Source: Gemmobacter aquatilis
Lineage (GTDB): Bacteria; Pseudomonadota; Alphaproteobacteria; Rhodobacterales; Rhodobacteraceae
Assembly (NCBI RefSeq): GCF_900110025.1
Contig: NZ_FOCE01000005.1
Coordinates: 186,001 to 250,000 of the forward strand
Length of the DNA: 64,000 nt
Direction of reading: 5' to 3'
Shown: positions 38,318 to 47,846 of the stretch, one piece after another
Layout of the letters: every line of letters begins with the position of its first letter
Position numbering within the stretch: the stretch's first letter is position 1
Program-made: the position numbers and the translations under genes
The notes under the pieces: model-generated
Told to the model about the DNA's origin: nothing
Seen by the model: the letters and a program-made list of their open reading frames with translations, nothing else
Databases searched by the model: none

Positions 38318-40021
38318 ATGAAATTGAAAGCAGCCCTTCTGGGCGCGGCAGCCGCCTTCGCGCTGGCCCCCGCCGCCCATGCCGAACGCGGCAGCGACGG
38401 CGAGTTGAAGATCCTCTATTATCAGGCGGTCTCGACGATGAACGCCTATCTCTCGTCCGGCACCAAGGACGTGGAAGTCGGCTCGCTGGTGCTGGAACCG
38501 CTGGCAAGCTTCGATCAGGACGGCAATCTTGTGCCGCGTCTGGTGAAAGAGATCCCGACGCTGGAAAATGGCGGCGTGGCCGCCGACCAGACCTCGATCA
38601 CCTGGAAACTGCTGGATGGGCTGGTCTGGTCCGACGGGACGCCGGTCACCTCGGAAGATGTGAAATTCACCTGGGAATATTGCACCCATCCCGATGGCGG
38701 ATGCGCGCAGGGCGCCAAATATGAAGGCATCAAATCGGTCGAAACACCCGATGCCCAGACGGTCGTCGTGACCTTCGAGGCCCCCAAGCCCTATCCCTAT
38801 CAGCCCTTCACCGGCGCCACCGCGCCGATCCTGCAAAAGGCGCAATTCGCAGCCTGCCTCGGCGCTGCCGCCGCAAGCTGCACCGACCCGAACACCAAGC
38901 CGATCGGCACCGGCCCCTTCGTCGTCACTGATTTCAAGGTGAATGACGTGGTGATCCTTGCCGCGAACGACAAGTTCCGCGATCCGGCGAAACCCGCCTT
39001 TGCCACCGTGACGGTGAAGGGCGGCGGCGATGCGCTGGCGGCAGCCTCGTCCGTGATGGAAACCGGCGAATTCGATTACGCCTGGAACACCCAGATCAAC
39101 CCCGAGCAGCAGACCCAGATGGAGGCCGGCGGCAAGGGCAAGTTCGTCAACGCTTTCGGCACGTTGGTCGAGCTGATCGAGATGAACATGACCGATCCGT
39201 CCCCGGCGCTGCCGGAAGGCGAACGGTCCACCACCAAACACCCGCACCCGGTGCTGTCGGACATCAAGGTCCGTCAGGCGCTGTCGATGGCGATTGACCG
39301 TCAGGCGCTGGTGGATATCGGCTATGGCGGCGCCGGTCGGCCGACCTGCAACCTCGTCCCCGCTCCGGCCGTCTATGCGTCCGACAATACCGGCTGCCTG
39401 AAGCAGGACATGGAAGGCGCCAAGGCACTTATGGCCGAGGCAGGCTGGACCGACAGCGACGGGGACGGCATCCTCGACAAGGACGGCAAGAAGCTGTCGA
39501 TGCTGTATCAGACCTCGGTCAACCCGGTGCGTCAGGACTTTCAGGCGCTGATCAAGGGTTGGTGGAACGAGCTGGGCGTGGAGGTGGAGCTGAAATCCAT
39601 CGACCCGGGCGTGTATTTCGGCGGCGATGCGGGTTCACCCGACACGTTCCAGAAATTCTATGCCGACGTTGAAATGTATGCCAACAACTTCGACGGCACC
39701 GACCCGGAACCTTACCTGTCGCAATATCTGTGCGACAAGATCCCCGGCCCCGACAACCAGTGGCAGGGTGAGAACATCAACCGCTTCTGCGATCCGGCCT
39801 ATGATGCGGCGCTGAAAGAGCTGTCCGCCACCGGCGAGCCGACCAAGCGCGCCGAACTGGTGAAAAAGCTGAACGACATGCTGACCAAGGACAGCATGGT
39901 TGTCGTGCCGCTGGTGGACCGTGGCCGGTTCTCGGCCCAGTCCAACGCACTGGGCGGCGTGATCATGAATTCGTGGGACAGCGAACTGTGGAATGCAGCC
40001 GACTGGTATCGTGTGAAGTGA
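38318..40021 (+). CDS. Periplasmic solute-binding protein, family 5 (peptide ABC transporter)
   Basis: This 567-residue SBP_bac_5 protein has a signal peptide (cut after AAHA, residue 22). The mature chain has the family pattern VGSLVLEPLASFDQDGNLVP, KLLDGLVWSDGTPVTSEDVK-type lobe I sequence, IKVRQALSMAIDRQALVDIG, and paired cysteines (YCTHPDGGC, CLGAAAASC, CNLV...GCLK, YLCD...RFCD) suggesting several disulfides. It captures the ligand, probably a peptide or similar amide. It has its own strong ribosome site (GAGGAGAG) and is followed by a stable hairpin. Confidence 0.94.
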   Translation: MKLKAALLGAAAAFALAPAAHAERGSDGELKILYYQAVSTMNAYLSSGTKDVEVGSLVLEPLASFDQDGNLVPRLVKEIPTLENGGVAADQTSITWKLLDGLVWSDGTPVTSEDVKFTWEYCTHPDGGCAQGAKYEGIKSVETPDAQTVVVTFEAPKPYPYQPFTGATAPILQKAQFAACLGAAAASCTDPNTKPIGTGPFVVTDFKVNDVVILAANDKFRDPAKPAFATVTVKGGGDALAAASSVMETGEFDYAWNTQINPEQQTQMEAGGKGKFVNAFGTLVELIEMNMTDPSPALPEGERSTTKHPHPVLSDIKVRQALSMAIDRQALVDIGYGGAGRPTCNLVPAPAVYASDNTGCLKQDMEGAKALMAEAGWTDSDGDGILDKDGKKLSMLYQTSVNPVRQDFQALIKGWWNELGVEVELKSIDPGVYFGGDAGSPDTFQKFYADVEMYANNFDGTDPEPYLSQYLCDKIPGPDNQWQGENINRFCDPAYDAALKELSATGEPTKRAELVKKLNDMLTKDSMVVVPLVDRGRFSAQSNALGGVIMNSWDSELWNAADWYRVK

Positions 40022-40031
40022 TCTGAACCCT

Positions 40032-40061
40032 GGCGCGGCGAGGCCCCGGCCCCGCCGCGCC
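40032..40061 (+). other. Intercistronic hairpin after the binding-protein gene
   Basis: GGCGCGGCG / CGCCGCGCC, a 9-bp stem 10 bases after the stop, followed by CCTGTCTTT. Such stems commonly protect the abundant binding-protein message or partly terminate before the permease genes. Confidence 0.6.
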
Positions 40062-40102
40062 CCTGTCTTTGGCAGCACCAAGAACAAAAACCGCGAGGGC
40101 CC

Positions 40103-41110
40103 ATGCTGACCTTCACCATCCGGCGATTGCTGACCGCGATCCCCACCCTCCTCCTCATTTCGCTGGTGATCTTCCTTCTGGTCGATTTCGCCCCCGGCAG
40201 CCCGATGTCCGACATCCCGCTGACCGTGCCCCCCGATGTGCGCCAGAAGATGATGGAGGCGATGGGCGCCGACCAGCCGGTCATGGTGCGCTATCTGCTG
40301 TGGCTGAAACAGTTTTTCTGGACAGAACCGCTGTATGGCATCGACGCGATCTTCGGCACCGATTTCGCACAGGGCGCGCAGCGAATCATTTCCTGGCAAT
40401 CCAAGGTGCCGGTGTTCCGCATCATCGGCGAACGGATGCCGCAAACGCTGACCGTGGTCGGCACCGCCTATGCGGTGGGGGTGCTGATCGCCCTGCCCAT
40501 CGGCATCTATTCCGCCTATCGCCAGTATAGCTGGTTCGATCAGGCGGGCACCTTCTTTGCCATGGCGGGCTTTTCGGTGCCCACCTTCTTTACTGGCAAC
40601 CTGCTGATCCTGATCTTTTCGGTGAAACTCGGCTGGCTGCCCACGATCTATGACACCACGCTGCGGGTGACCGACTGGGCGAGCTTTTACAAGATGGTCA
40701 TGCAGATGGCGATGCCGGTCACCGTGCTGGCCCTGTTCAACGCCGCTGAGATCAGCCGTTACACAAGGTCTTCGGTGCTGGAAAACCTCGGGCAGGATTA
40801 TGTGCGCACCGCGCGGGCCAAGGGAATGACCGAAAGCACCGTGCTGCTGAAACATGTGCTGCGCAATTCGCTGATCCCGGTGGTGACGGTGATCGCCCTG
40901 GGCCTGCCCACCGTGTTCGGCGGCGCCATCGTGACCGAGCAGATCTTCAAGATCAACGGCCTTGGGGCCGCCCTGATCGGCGCCATCCATGTCAGCGATC
41001 TGCCCACCGTGCAGACCCTGACCTTCATCTTTGCGGTGCTGATCGTGATGTTCAACCTGATCGCCGACATCCTGTATGGCATCCTCGACCCGCGGATCCG
41101 CTATGACTGA
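40103..41110 (+). CDS. ABC transporter permease (OppB/DppB-like)
   Basis: This 335-residue inner-membrane permease has six predicted transmembrane helices, starting MLTFTIRRLLTAIPTLLLIS, and the EAA loop around YVRTARAKGMTESTVLLKHV which contacts the ATPases. The C-terminus RIRYD is typical for the DppB type. Its stop overlaps the start of the next permease gene by 8 bases. Confidence 0.95.
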   Translation: MLTFTIRRLLTAIPTLLLISLVIFLLVDFAPGSPMSDIPLTVPPDVRQKMMEAMGADQPVMVRYLLWLKQFFWTEPLYGIDAIFGTDFAQGAQRIISWQSKVPVFRIIGERMPQTLTVVGTAYAVGVLIALPIGIYSAYRQYSWFDQAGTFFAMAGFSVPTFFTGNLLILIFSVKLGWLPTIYDTTLRVTDWASFYKMVMQMAMPVTVLALFNAAEISRYTRSSVLENLGQDYVRTARAKGMTESTVLLKHVLRNSLIPVVTVIALGLPTVFGGAIVTEQIFKINGLGAALIGAIHVSDLPTVQTLTFIFAVLIVMFNLIADILYGILDPRIRYD

Positions 41111-42023
41111 CGCGACCCAGAGCCAGAAACCCCGCAGCCAGTGGTTTGCCGTCTGGCACCAGTTCCGCCAGCACAAGGGCGCCATGGCGGCGCTGATCCT
41201 GCTGGGCGCGCTGGTGTTCTTCGTGCTGATCGGTCCGCTGCTGTGGCGCATCGACCCGAATTTCATCGAGCCGAACACCGTCAAGATGTTCAAGCTGCGC
41301 AACAACCCGCCCAGCTTCGACCACCCGCTGGGCACCGATCAACTGGGCCGCGACATTCTGGCCCGGATGATGTTCGGCGGGCGCATCTCGCTGGCGGTGG
41401 GGCTGGTGGCGATGCTGGTCGCCATCTTCATCGGCACCACCATCGGCGTGCTGGCCGGCTATTTCCGTCGCGCCGACGGGCTGCTGATGCGCTTCACCGA
41501 CCTGTTTCTGGCCCTGCCGCTGCTGCCGCTGCTGCTGGTGATGATGATGCTGTTTTCGGAAATGGTGGCCTCGGTCCTCGGGCCGCGGCTGGGCACCTTC
41601 CTGCTGATCGTGCTGGCCATCGGGGTGACAAGCTGGATGCAATCGGCCCGCGTGGTGCGCGGCGAGGTTCTGGCGCTGAAAGAGCGCGAATTCGTGCTGG
41701 CCGCCCGCTCCATCGGCACACCGAACCGCCGCATCATCCTGCGCCATATCCTGCCCAATGTACTGTCGCCGGTGCTGGTCGCCGCCACGCTGGGCATCGC
41801 CGCCGCGATCATCACCGAAAGCGTGCTCAGCTTCCTCGGCCTCGGCTTCCCGCCGGATTTCCCGACCTGGGGGCGGCTGCTGTATGACGGCATCGATTCC
41901 ATTCGCACCTATCCGGAGCGGGTGGTCTGGCCGGGGCTGGCGATCTCGCTCACGGTGCTGAGCGTGAATTATATCGGCGACGGGCTGCGCGACGCGCTGG
42001 ACCCGCGGATTCGCGGGCGATGA
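41103..42023 (+). CDS. ABC transporter permease (OppC/DppC-like)
   Basis: This 306-residue permease has an N-terminal helix (GAMAALILLGALVFFVLIGP), the conserved periplasmic segment DHPLGTDQLGRDILARMMFG, and the EAA loop FVLAARSIGTPNRRIILRHI. The end LRDALDPRIRGR matches family usage. It completes the transporter and is followed by a family A palindromic repeat before the convergent DUF3422 gene. Confidence 0.95.
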   Translation: MTDATQSQKPRSQWFAVWHQFRQHKGAMAALILLGALVFFVLIGPLLWRIDPNFIEPNTVKMFKLRNNPPSFDHPLGTDQLGRDILARMMFGGRISLAVGLVAMLVAIFIGTTIGVLAGYFRRADGLLMRFTDLFLALPLLPLLLVMMMLFSEMVASVLGPRLGTFLLIVLAIGVTSWMQSARVVRGEVLALKEREFVLAARSIGTPNRRIILRHILPNVLSPVLVAATLGIAAAIITESVLSFLGLGFPPDFPTWGRLLYDGIDSIRTYPERVVWPGLAISLTVLSVNYIGDGLRDALDPRIRGR

Positions 42024-42030
42024 GCGGCGA

Positions 42031-42086
42031 CCGGGGGCTTCACGCCCCCGGACCCCCGTGGGATATTTTTGAACAGAAAATGAAGA
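42031..42086. repeat. Family A palindromic repeat between convergent genes
   Basis: CCGGGGGCTTCACGCCCCCGG (42031-42051, 8-9 bp stem, written here as one 20-base-class stem-loop) is followed by ACCCCCGTGGGATATTTTTG and AACAGAAAATGAAG. It probably terminates both the transporter operon and the DUF3422 gene. Confidence 0.7.
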
Positions 42087-43373
42087 TCAGTGCATCGCCT
42101 TGCGGATGCGCCGCACCATCAGCCAGACGCCAAGGATGACGGGCGGCACCAGCAGGGCCGCCGTGGCTTCCTTGCTGAAATGCAGCCCGGCCTTGGCCAG
42201 CGGATAAAGCGCATAGGTGGCAAGGCTGACGGCGTAATAGCTGATCGCCACCACAGACAGGCCTTCCACCGTATGTTGCAGGCGCAGCGCCAGATCGGCG
42301 CGGCGGTCCATGCTTTCCAGCAGGCGCTGGTTCTGCGCGCTGCGTTCGACATCGACCCGCGTGCGCAGCAGTTCGGCGGCACGGGCGGCGCGTTCGGCCA
42401 TGGTGCGCAGCCGCGCCTCGGTGGATTTCACCGTGCGCATCGCCGGATCATAGCGCCGCATCATGAATTCGCCGAAGGTCTGCCGCCCATCCAGCCGTTC
42501 CTCCCGCAGCACCTCGATGCGCTGCGAGACAATCGCCTCATAGGCCTCGGTCGCGCCAAAGCGGAACGAGAAGCGCACGGCGAGGCTTTCAAGTTCCGCC
42601 GAAATCACCAGCAATTCATGCAGCGCCTCTTCGGGCGAACGGGCCGCCGCATCCAGCCCCGACACCAGCCCCGACAGCGCCGGGTCCAGCGCGTTCAGCC
42701 GCATCGACAAATCGCGCGCCCGCATCAGCCCCAGCATCGACATGGCGCGATAGGTCTCGATCTCGCACAGGCGCTGCACGATGCGGCCCACCCGCCGCGC
42801 GCCGGTCTCCGGGCGCACGAAGACGGCAAAGCGCATATGCCCCGCCGGGTCGATGCGGAAATCACCGGCGATCACCGCCGCCCCATCGACGACGCTGGAC
42901 ACGGCAAGGCTTTCGGCCACGAACCAGTCGGCCAGTTTCTCATGCACCTCCTCGATCCGCTCCGGCAGCAATTCAACCCGGATCAGCACGGCGGCCAGCC
43001 GCAGCCCCGGCGCCGCCGCCAGCCAGTCTTCCGGGAAGATCCGCGCCTCCATCGGGTCGAACGGGCGATCCGACAGGCCGGGGGTGAAGGCGGAATAGGT
43101 CACGAATTCGGTATGGCTTTCCCATTTCAGCTCTGCCCGCCCGATCTGGCCCGAGAAATGCGTGGCGTCGGGCTGCGGATGCGGCGCGCCGTTGCGGTCC
43201 AGCAGGTCCAGCAGATGCGCGCGATCCACCGCACGGTCGCGGTTGGCGGCATTGTCCGGCTGTTTGATCGCCACATAGGCGGCAGTGCAGGGCGCCAGCA
43301 GCGCCGGAAACGGGCGCGCGTGCAACTCGTTCACCAGCGCATAGCGCAGCGGATGGTCGGGCATCGGGATCAT
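42087..43373 (-). CDS. DUF3422 family protein
   Basis: The product has 428 residues from the ATG at 43373 (GGAG 6 bases upstream); a TTG 15 bases further upstream lacks a ribosome site. The N-terminal region has the family start HPLRYALVNELHARPFP. The middle is soluble and helical with FVRPETGARRVGRIVQRLCE. The C-terminus has two hydrophobic helices (GLSVVAISYYAVSLATYALY and ATAALLVPPVILGVWLMVRR), suggesting an inner-membrane anchored protein. DUF3422 is conserved in Alpha- and Betaproteobacteria without known function. Confidence 0.88.
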   Translation of the reverse strand: MIPMPDHPLRYALVNELHARPFPALLAPCTAAYVAIKQPDNAANRDRAVDRAHLLDLLDRNGAPHPQPDATHFSGQIGRAELKWESHTEFVTYSAFTPGLSDRPFDPMEARIFPEDWLAAAPGLRLAAVLIRVELLPERIEEVHEKLADWFVAESLAVSSVVDGAAVIAGDFRIDPAGHMRFAVFVRPETGARRVGRIVQRLCEIETYRAMSMLGLMRARDLSMRLNALDPALSGLVSGLDAAARSPEEALHELLVISAELESLAVRFSFRFGATEAYEAIVSQRIEVLREERLDGRQTFGEFMMRRYDPAMRTVKSTEARLRTMAERAARAAELLRTRVDVERSAQNQRLLESMDRRADLALRLQHTVEGLSVVAISYYAVSLATYALYPLAKAGLHFSKEATAALLVPPVILGVWLMVRRIRKAMH

Positions 43374-43558
43374 GTCAGGCTCCGGCAAGGAGGTCGGTTT
43401 CCCTCCATAGCGCGGGAATTGCGTCTGTAAACAAAAATATCAAGCGAAACCAATGATTTAATGGCATACAGCGGAATACCGTGCCTGCGCGCCACAGCTG
43501 GCACCCGAAATGCCCCATCCAAGGGGGGGCAGCGGGGCGGAGACCGCCCCGCCCGCTT

Positions 43559-44398
43559 TTACCCCTCGTCCACGCAAAGCTGGCGCTGGGTGCCCAGCCC
43601 GTCGATGCCCAGCGTCACCACATCGCCCGCCTTTAGGTAACGCGGCGGCTTGTGCCCCATGCCCACGCCGGGCGGCGTGCCGGTGGAAATCACATCGCCC
43701 GGATGCAGCGTGAAGAATTGCGACAGATAGGACACCAGATAGGCCACGCCATAGACCATGCTGGTCGTGCTGCCCTGCTGCATCCGTTCGCCATTCACCT
43801 CCAGCCACATCGGCAGGTTCTGCGGATCGGCGATTTCGTCCAGCGTCACCAGCCACGGCCCCAGCGGCCCGAAATTGTCCGATCCCTTGCCCTTCGACCA
43901 TTGGCCTGACCGTTCGGTCTGCCAGGCGCGCTCCGACACGTCATTGGCCAGACAATAGCCTGCCACATGCGACAGGGCGTCGGCCTCGCTCACATGTTTG
44001 GCGCGCTTGCCGATCACGAAGGCCAGCTCCACCTCCCAATCGGTCTTGACCGAGCCGCGCGGGATGAGGATCGGGTCATTCGGCCCGCAGATCGCCGAGG
44101 TGAATTTGGCAAAGATCACCGGCTCGGGCGGCACCGCCATGCCGCTTTCGGCGGCGTGATCGGAATAGTTCAGCCCGATACAGATGAACTTGCCAACGCC
44201 GCCGACACAGGCGCCCAGCCGCACCTCGCCCTCGACCAGCGGCAGTGCCGCCACATCCAGCGCCCGCAGCGCGCCCAGATCTTCCAGCACCGCGCCCGCA
44301 ATATCGGGCACATGCCCGACCAGCGACCGCAGCCGCCCCTCGGCGTCGATCAGCCCGGGCTGTTCCGCCCCCCGCTCGCCATAGCGCACCAGCTTCAT
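43559..44398 (-). CDS. Fumarylacetoacetate hydrolase family protein
   Basis: This 279-residue FAH-fold enzyme has FICIGLNYSDHAAESGMAVP, the metal-binding glutamates and aspartate in the DWEVELAFVIG region, NDVSERAWQTERSGQWSKGK and GDVISTGTPPGVGMG. These enzymes hydrolyse or isomerise beta-diketo or 2-hydroxy-diene acids. The form with NDVSERAWQ and WSKGKGSDNFGPLGPWLVT resembles those acting in sugar-acid or homoprotocatechuate pathways. It stands alone, with no pathway neighbours, so the substrate is open. Confidence 0.88.
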   Translation of the reverse strand: MKLVRYGERGAEQPGLIDAEGRLRSLVGHVPDIAGAVLEDLGALRALDVAALPLVEGEVRLGACVGGVGKFICIGLNYSDHAAESGMAVPPEPVIFAKFTSAICGPNDPILIPRGSVKTDWEVELAFVIGKRAKHVSEADALSHVAGYCLANDVSERAWQTERSGQWSKGKGSDNFGPLGPWLVTLDEIADPQNLPMWLEVNGERMQQGSTTSMVYGVAYLVSYLSQFFTLHPGDVISTGTPPGVGMGHKPPRYLKAGDVVTLGIDGLGTQRQLCVDEG

Positions 44399-44450
44399 CG
44401 CATCGTCCTCCTGTGAACCTGCCCAGTTCTACCCCCGGGCCGCGCAACGC

Positions 44451-44478
44451 AAAAGGCCCCCGGTCTTCCGGGGGCCTT
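44451..44478 (-). terminator. Terminator of the pntAB operon
   Basis: GGCCCCCGG / CCGGGGGCC (9 bp, TCTT loop) is flanked by AAAA on the plus strand, which reads as TTTT after the stem on the minus strand. It lies 24 bases past the pntB stop. Confidence 0.85.
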
Positions 44479-44499
44479 CGATTTTTCGCAGAAAAATCG
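44479..44499. repeat. Family B palindrome (TTTTC-GCA-GAAAA) beside pntB
   Basis: CGATTTTTC-GCA-GAAAAATCG is a perfect 9-bp stem with a 3-base loop. Close relatives lie at 58607-58627 and 58683-58701, each beside a GC-rich terminator. Confidence 0.65.
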
Positions 44500-44501
44500 T
44501 G

Positions 44502-45935
44502 TCACTCGATCATGGGCAGCAGGCCGTCGATGCTCTTTTTGGCGTCGCCATAGAACATGCGGGTGTTTTCCTTGTAGAACAGCGGGTTCTCGATGCCGGA
44601 ATAGCCGGTGCCCTGGCCGCGTTTCGACACGAACACCTGTTTCGCCTTCCAGCATTCCAGCACCGGCATGCCGGCGATGGGGCTGTTGGGGTCTTCCTGT
44701 GCCGCCGGGTTCACGATGTCGTTCGAGCCGATGACGATGGCCACATCGGTATTCGGGAAATCCTCGTTGATCTCGTCCATTTCCAGAACGATGTCATAAG
44801 GCACCTTCGCTTCGGCCAGCAGCACGTTCATGTGCCCCGGCAGACGGCCTGCCACTGGGTGGATGGCGAAACGCACGGTCTTGCCCTTGGCGCGCAGCTT
44901 GCGCGTCAGTTCCGACACCGATTGCTGCGCCTGCGCCACCGCCATGCCGTACCCCGGAATGATGATGATGCTGTCCGCATCGTTCAGCGCCGCCGCCACG
45001 CCATCGGCGTCAATCGCGATCTGTTCGCCGGTCACTTCCATCGCCGGGCCGGTGGTGCCACCGAAACCGCCGAGGATCACCGACACGAACGACCGGTTCA
45101 TCGCCTTGCACATGATGTAGCTCAGAATCGCACCCGAAGACCCCACCAGCGCGCCCACCACGATCAGCAGGTCGTTCGACAGCGAAAAGCCGATCGCCGC
45201 TGCCGCCCAGCCGGAATAGCTGTTCAGCATCGACACCACGACCGGCATGTCGGCGCCGCCGATGCCCATGATCAGGTGATAGCCGATGAACAGCGCGGCC
45301 ACCGTCATCACCAGCAGCGCCAGCGTGGAGCCGGTCTGCAGATAGACCACCAGCAGCACCACCGAAATGAGCGCCGCCCCTGCGTTCAGCAGATGCCCGC
45401 CCGGCAGTTTCTTCGCCTTGCCATCCACCTTGCCCGCCAGCTTGCCAAAGGCAATGACCGACCCGGTGAAGGTGACAGCCCCGATGAACACGCCGAGGAA
45501 CGTCTCCACCCGCAGGATCGAGATTTCGACCGGCGATTTATGCGCGATCACCGCGGCAAAGCCCTCCAGCGCCTGACGCGCCGCTTCGTCCATGCCCGCG
45601 ACGCGGACCAGTTCGATATGGGTGTTGAAGCCGATGAACACCGCCGCCAGACCGACGAGGCTGTGCATCGCCGCCACAAGCTGCGGCATTTCCGTCATCT
45701 GCACGCGTTGGGCCACAACCCAGCCGATGGCCCCGCCGCCGATGATCAGCGCCGCCGACAGTCCCCACAGGCCAGCGCCGGGGCCGTAAAGCGTCGCCGC
45801 CACCGCCAGTGCCATGCCCGCAATGCCATACCAGACCGCGCGCTTGGCGCTTTCCTGCCCCGAAAGCCCACCCAGAGACTGGATGAACAGAACCGCCGCA
45901 ACGACGTAAGCCGCCGTGGTAAAACCGAATTCCAT
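44502..45935 (-). CDS. pntB: NAD(P) transhydrogenase subunit beta
   Basis: PntB is the membrane and NADP-binding subunit of proton-translocating transhydrogenase, making NADPH from NADH at the expense of the proton gradient. The 477-residue protein has about nine transmembrane helices (from [17 protein letters not shown]) and the C-terminal NADP domain with [40 protein letters not shown] and the terminal [17 protein letters not shown]. It lies 10 bases after pntA. The ATG giving [10 protein letters not shown] is used. Confidence 0.97.
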   Translation of the reverse strand: MEFGFTTAAYVVAAVLFIQSLGGLSGQESAKRAVWYGIAGMALAVAATLYGPGAGLWGLSAALIIGGGAIGWVVAQRVQMTEMPQLVAAMHSLVGLAAVFIGFNTHIELVRVAGMDEAARQALEGFAAVIAHKSPVEISILRVETFLGVFIGAVTFTGSVIAFGKLAGKVDGKAKKLPGGHLLNAGAALISVVLLVVYLQTGSTLALLVMTVAALFIGYHLIMGIGGADMPVVVSMLNSYSGWAAAAIGFSLSNDLLIVVGALVGSSGAILSYIMCKAMNRSFVSVILGGFGGTTGPAMEVTGEQIAIDADGVAAALNDADSIIIIPGYGMAVAQAQQSVSELTRKLRAKGKTVRFAIHPVAGRLPGHMNVLLAEAKVPYDIVLEMDEINEDFPNTDVAIVIGSNDIVNPAAQEDPNSPIAGMPVLECWKAKQVFVSKRGQGTGYSGIENPLFYKENTRMFYGDAKKSIDGLLPMIE

Positions 45936-45945
45936 GGCTGCCTCC

Positions 45946-47523
45946 TTACGACTTCTGGAACATGGCGAGCATGCGCCGCGTGACCATGAACCCACCGAAA
46001 ATGTTGATCCCGGCCATGAACACCGACAGCGCCGCCAGCACGATCACCAGGAAACTGCCCGAGCCGATCTGCATCAGCGCGCCCAGAATGATGATCGACG
46101 AAATCGCATTGGTCACCGCCATCAGCGGCGTGTGCAGGCTGTGCGACACGTTCCAGATCACCTGAACGCCGACATAGACCGACAGCACGAAGACGATGAA
46201 GTGCGACATGAAGCTGGCCGGCGCGAACAGCCCCGCCAGCAGGATCAGCCCGCCCCCGATGACCAGCATCCCCACCTGATTGCGGGTCTGCGCCTTGAAG
46301 GCCGCGGTTTCCTGCGCCCGGCGTTCCTCGGGCGTCAGCTCCTTGGCTTTTTCCTTGGGCTTGGCAGCGGCGATGGCGGCCACCTTGGGCGGCGGCGGCG
46401 GATAGGTGATCGCCGCATCCTTGGCCACGGTCGCGCCGCGGATCACGTCATCTTCCATGTTGTGGAAGATCACGCCATCTTTCTTGGGCGTCAGATCCGT
46501 CAGCATGTGGCGGATGTTGGTGGCATAAAGCGTGCTGGCCTGCGCCGCCATCCGGCTGGGGAAATCGGTGTAACCCACGATGGTCACGCCGTTTTCGGTG
46601 ACGATCTTCTGATCGGGCACCGTCAGGTCGCAGTTGCCGCCGCGTTCCGCCGCAAGGTCCACGATGACCGAGCCGGGCTTCATCATCGCCACCATGTCCT
46701 CGGTCCACAGCTTCGGCGCGGGCCGGCCGGGGATCAGGGCGGTGGTGATGACGATGTCCACATCGGGCGCCAGTTCGCGGAACTTCGCCAGCTGCTTGGC
46801 CTGAAACGCCGGGGTGGACGGGGCCGCATAGCCGCCCGTCGCCGCGCCATCGGGCAATTCCGAGGCGTCAAACTCAAGGTAGACGAACGATGCGCCCATC
46901 GATTCGATCTGCTCGGCCACTTCGGGACGCACGTCGAAGGCCATCACGATCGCGCCCAGCGACACAGAGGTGCCGATGGCCGCAAGCCCCGCCACACCGG
47001 CGCCGACGATCAGCACCTTGGCCGGGGGCACCTTGCCCGCCGCCGTCACCTGCCCGGTGAAGAAGCGGCCAAAGTTGTTGCCCGCCTCGATCACCGCGCG
47101 GTAACCGGCGATGTTGGCCATCGACGACAGCGCGTCCATCTTCTGCGCGCGGCTGATGCGCGGCACCATGTCCATGGCGACCACGGTCGCCCCCTTGGCG
47201 CGCGCCGCCTCCAGCAGATCCGGATTCTGCGCCGGCCAGAAGAAGCTGATCAGCGTCTGGCCGGGGCGGAGCATCTCCACCTCCGACGGTTCCGGCCCGC
47301 GGACCTTCACCACCACATCGGCTGCCTCGAACACCGCCTGCGCCGAAGCCAGAACCTCGACCCCCGCCTTGGCATAGGCCGCATCCGAAAAACCGGCCTT
47401 CGCCCCGGCTCCGGTCTCGACGACACAAACATGCCCCAGCTTCACCAGTTGCAGCGCCGAATCGGGCGTCATCGCAACCCGGTTCTCGCCCTCGAATATT
47501 TCCCTCGGTGCCCCGATCTTCAC
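45946..47523 (-). CDS. pntA: NAD(P) transhydrogenase subunit alpha (fused NAD-domain and membrane part)
   Basis: From the GTG at 47523 (GGGGAG 5 bases upstream) the protein has 525 residues: [20 protein letters not shown] at the start, the NAD Rossmann motif [20 protein letters not shown], an Ala/Pro/Lys linker around 380-420, and four C-terminal helices ([20 protein letters not shown] onward) equivalent to the separate PntAB subunit of some alphaproteobacteria. It is thus the fused E. coli-type alpha chain. Longer in-frame ATG starts upstream add an Arg-rich stretch with no family match. Confidence 0.95.
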   Translation of the reverse strand: MKIGAPREIFEGENRVAMTPDSALQLVKLGHVCVVETGAGAKAGFSDAAYAKAGVEVLASAQAVFEAADVVVKVRGPEPSEVEMLRPGQTLISFFWPAQNPDLLEAARAKGATVVAMDMVPRISRAQKMDALSSMANIAGYRAVIEAGNNFGRFFTGQVTAAGKVPPAKVLIVGAGVAGLAAIGTSVSLGAIVMAFDVRPEVAEQIESMGASFVYLEFDASELPDGAATGGYAAPSTPAFQAKQLAKFRELAPDVDIVITTALIPGRPAPKLWTEDMVAMMKPGSVIVDLAAERGGNCDLTVPDQKIVTENGVTIVGYTDFPSRMAAQASTLYATNIRHMLTDLTPKKDGVIFHNMEDDVIRGATVAKDAAITYPPPPPKVAAIAAAKPKEKAKELTPEERRAQETAAFKAQTRNQVGMLVIGGGLILLAGLFAPASFMSHFIVFVLSVYVGVQVIWNVSHSLHTPLMAVTNAISSIIILGALMQIGSGSFLVIVLAALSVFMAGINIFGGFMVTRRMLAMFQKS

Positions 47524-47846
47524 GGCCACTCCCCTGTTCCTGCGCGCCTCGCGGCGCCTTTCGCCCCTACTCGATACCCATCGCGCAACAAAATTACAAA
47601 ACATACTTGCTGCCATGCGGCAAAAGTATCGGTTCCCGTCCTGTCACGCATGGTCCGCCCCGTTGCTATGAAAGTTGCGAACCTCACATTTCCGGCATAA
47701 TCCCGTTCAAGCCCGACAATGCAACCTCTGATCGCCACCGCGCGCTAATTCAGGGAAAGTGACCTTCCGTTACGTCACACCGCATCCCGCCCTTGCAGGC
47801 GCCCCCGCGCTGTCGCACCTTTCCGCCCAGCCCGGAGGAGCCCGCC
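47524..47846. other. Divergent pntA-kynU intergenic region (323 bases)
   Basis: No credible gene was found. It must hold promoters for pntAB (minus) and kynU (plus). An imperfect dyad occurs at 47603-47629 (ATACTTGCTGCC ... GGCAAAAGTAT), upstream of pntA, and a CATAAT (47692-47697) could be a kynU -10 although no good -35 is seen. The kynU ribosome site GGAGGAG is at 47834-47840. Confidence 0.5.

Noticed and set aside
45916-47700. 594-codon plus-strand frame opposite pntA
   Set aside because: Antisense to pntA, His/Arg-rich, no recognisable domain.
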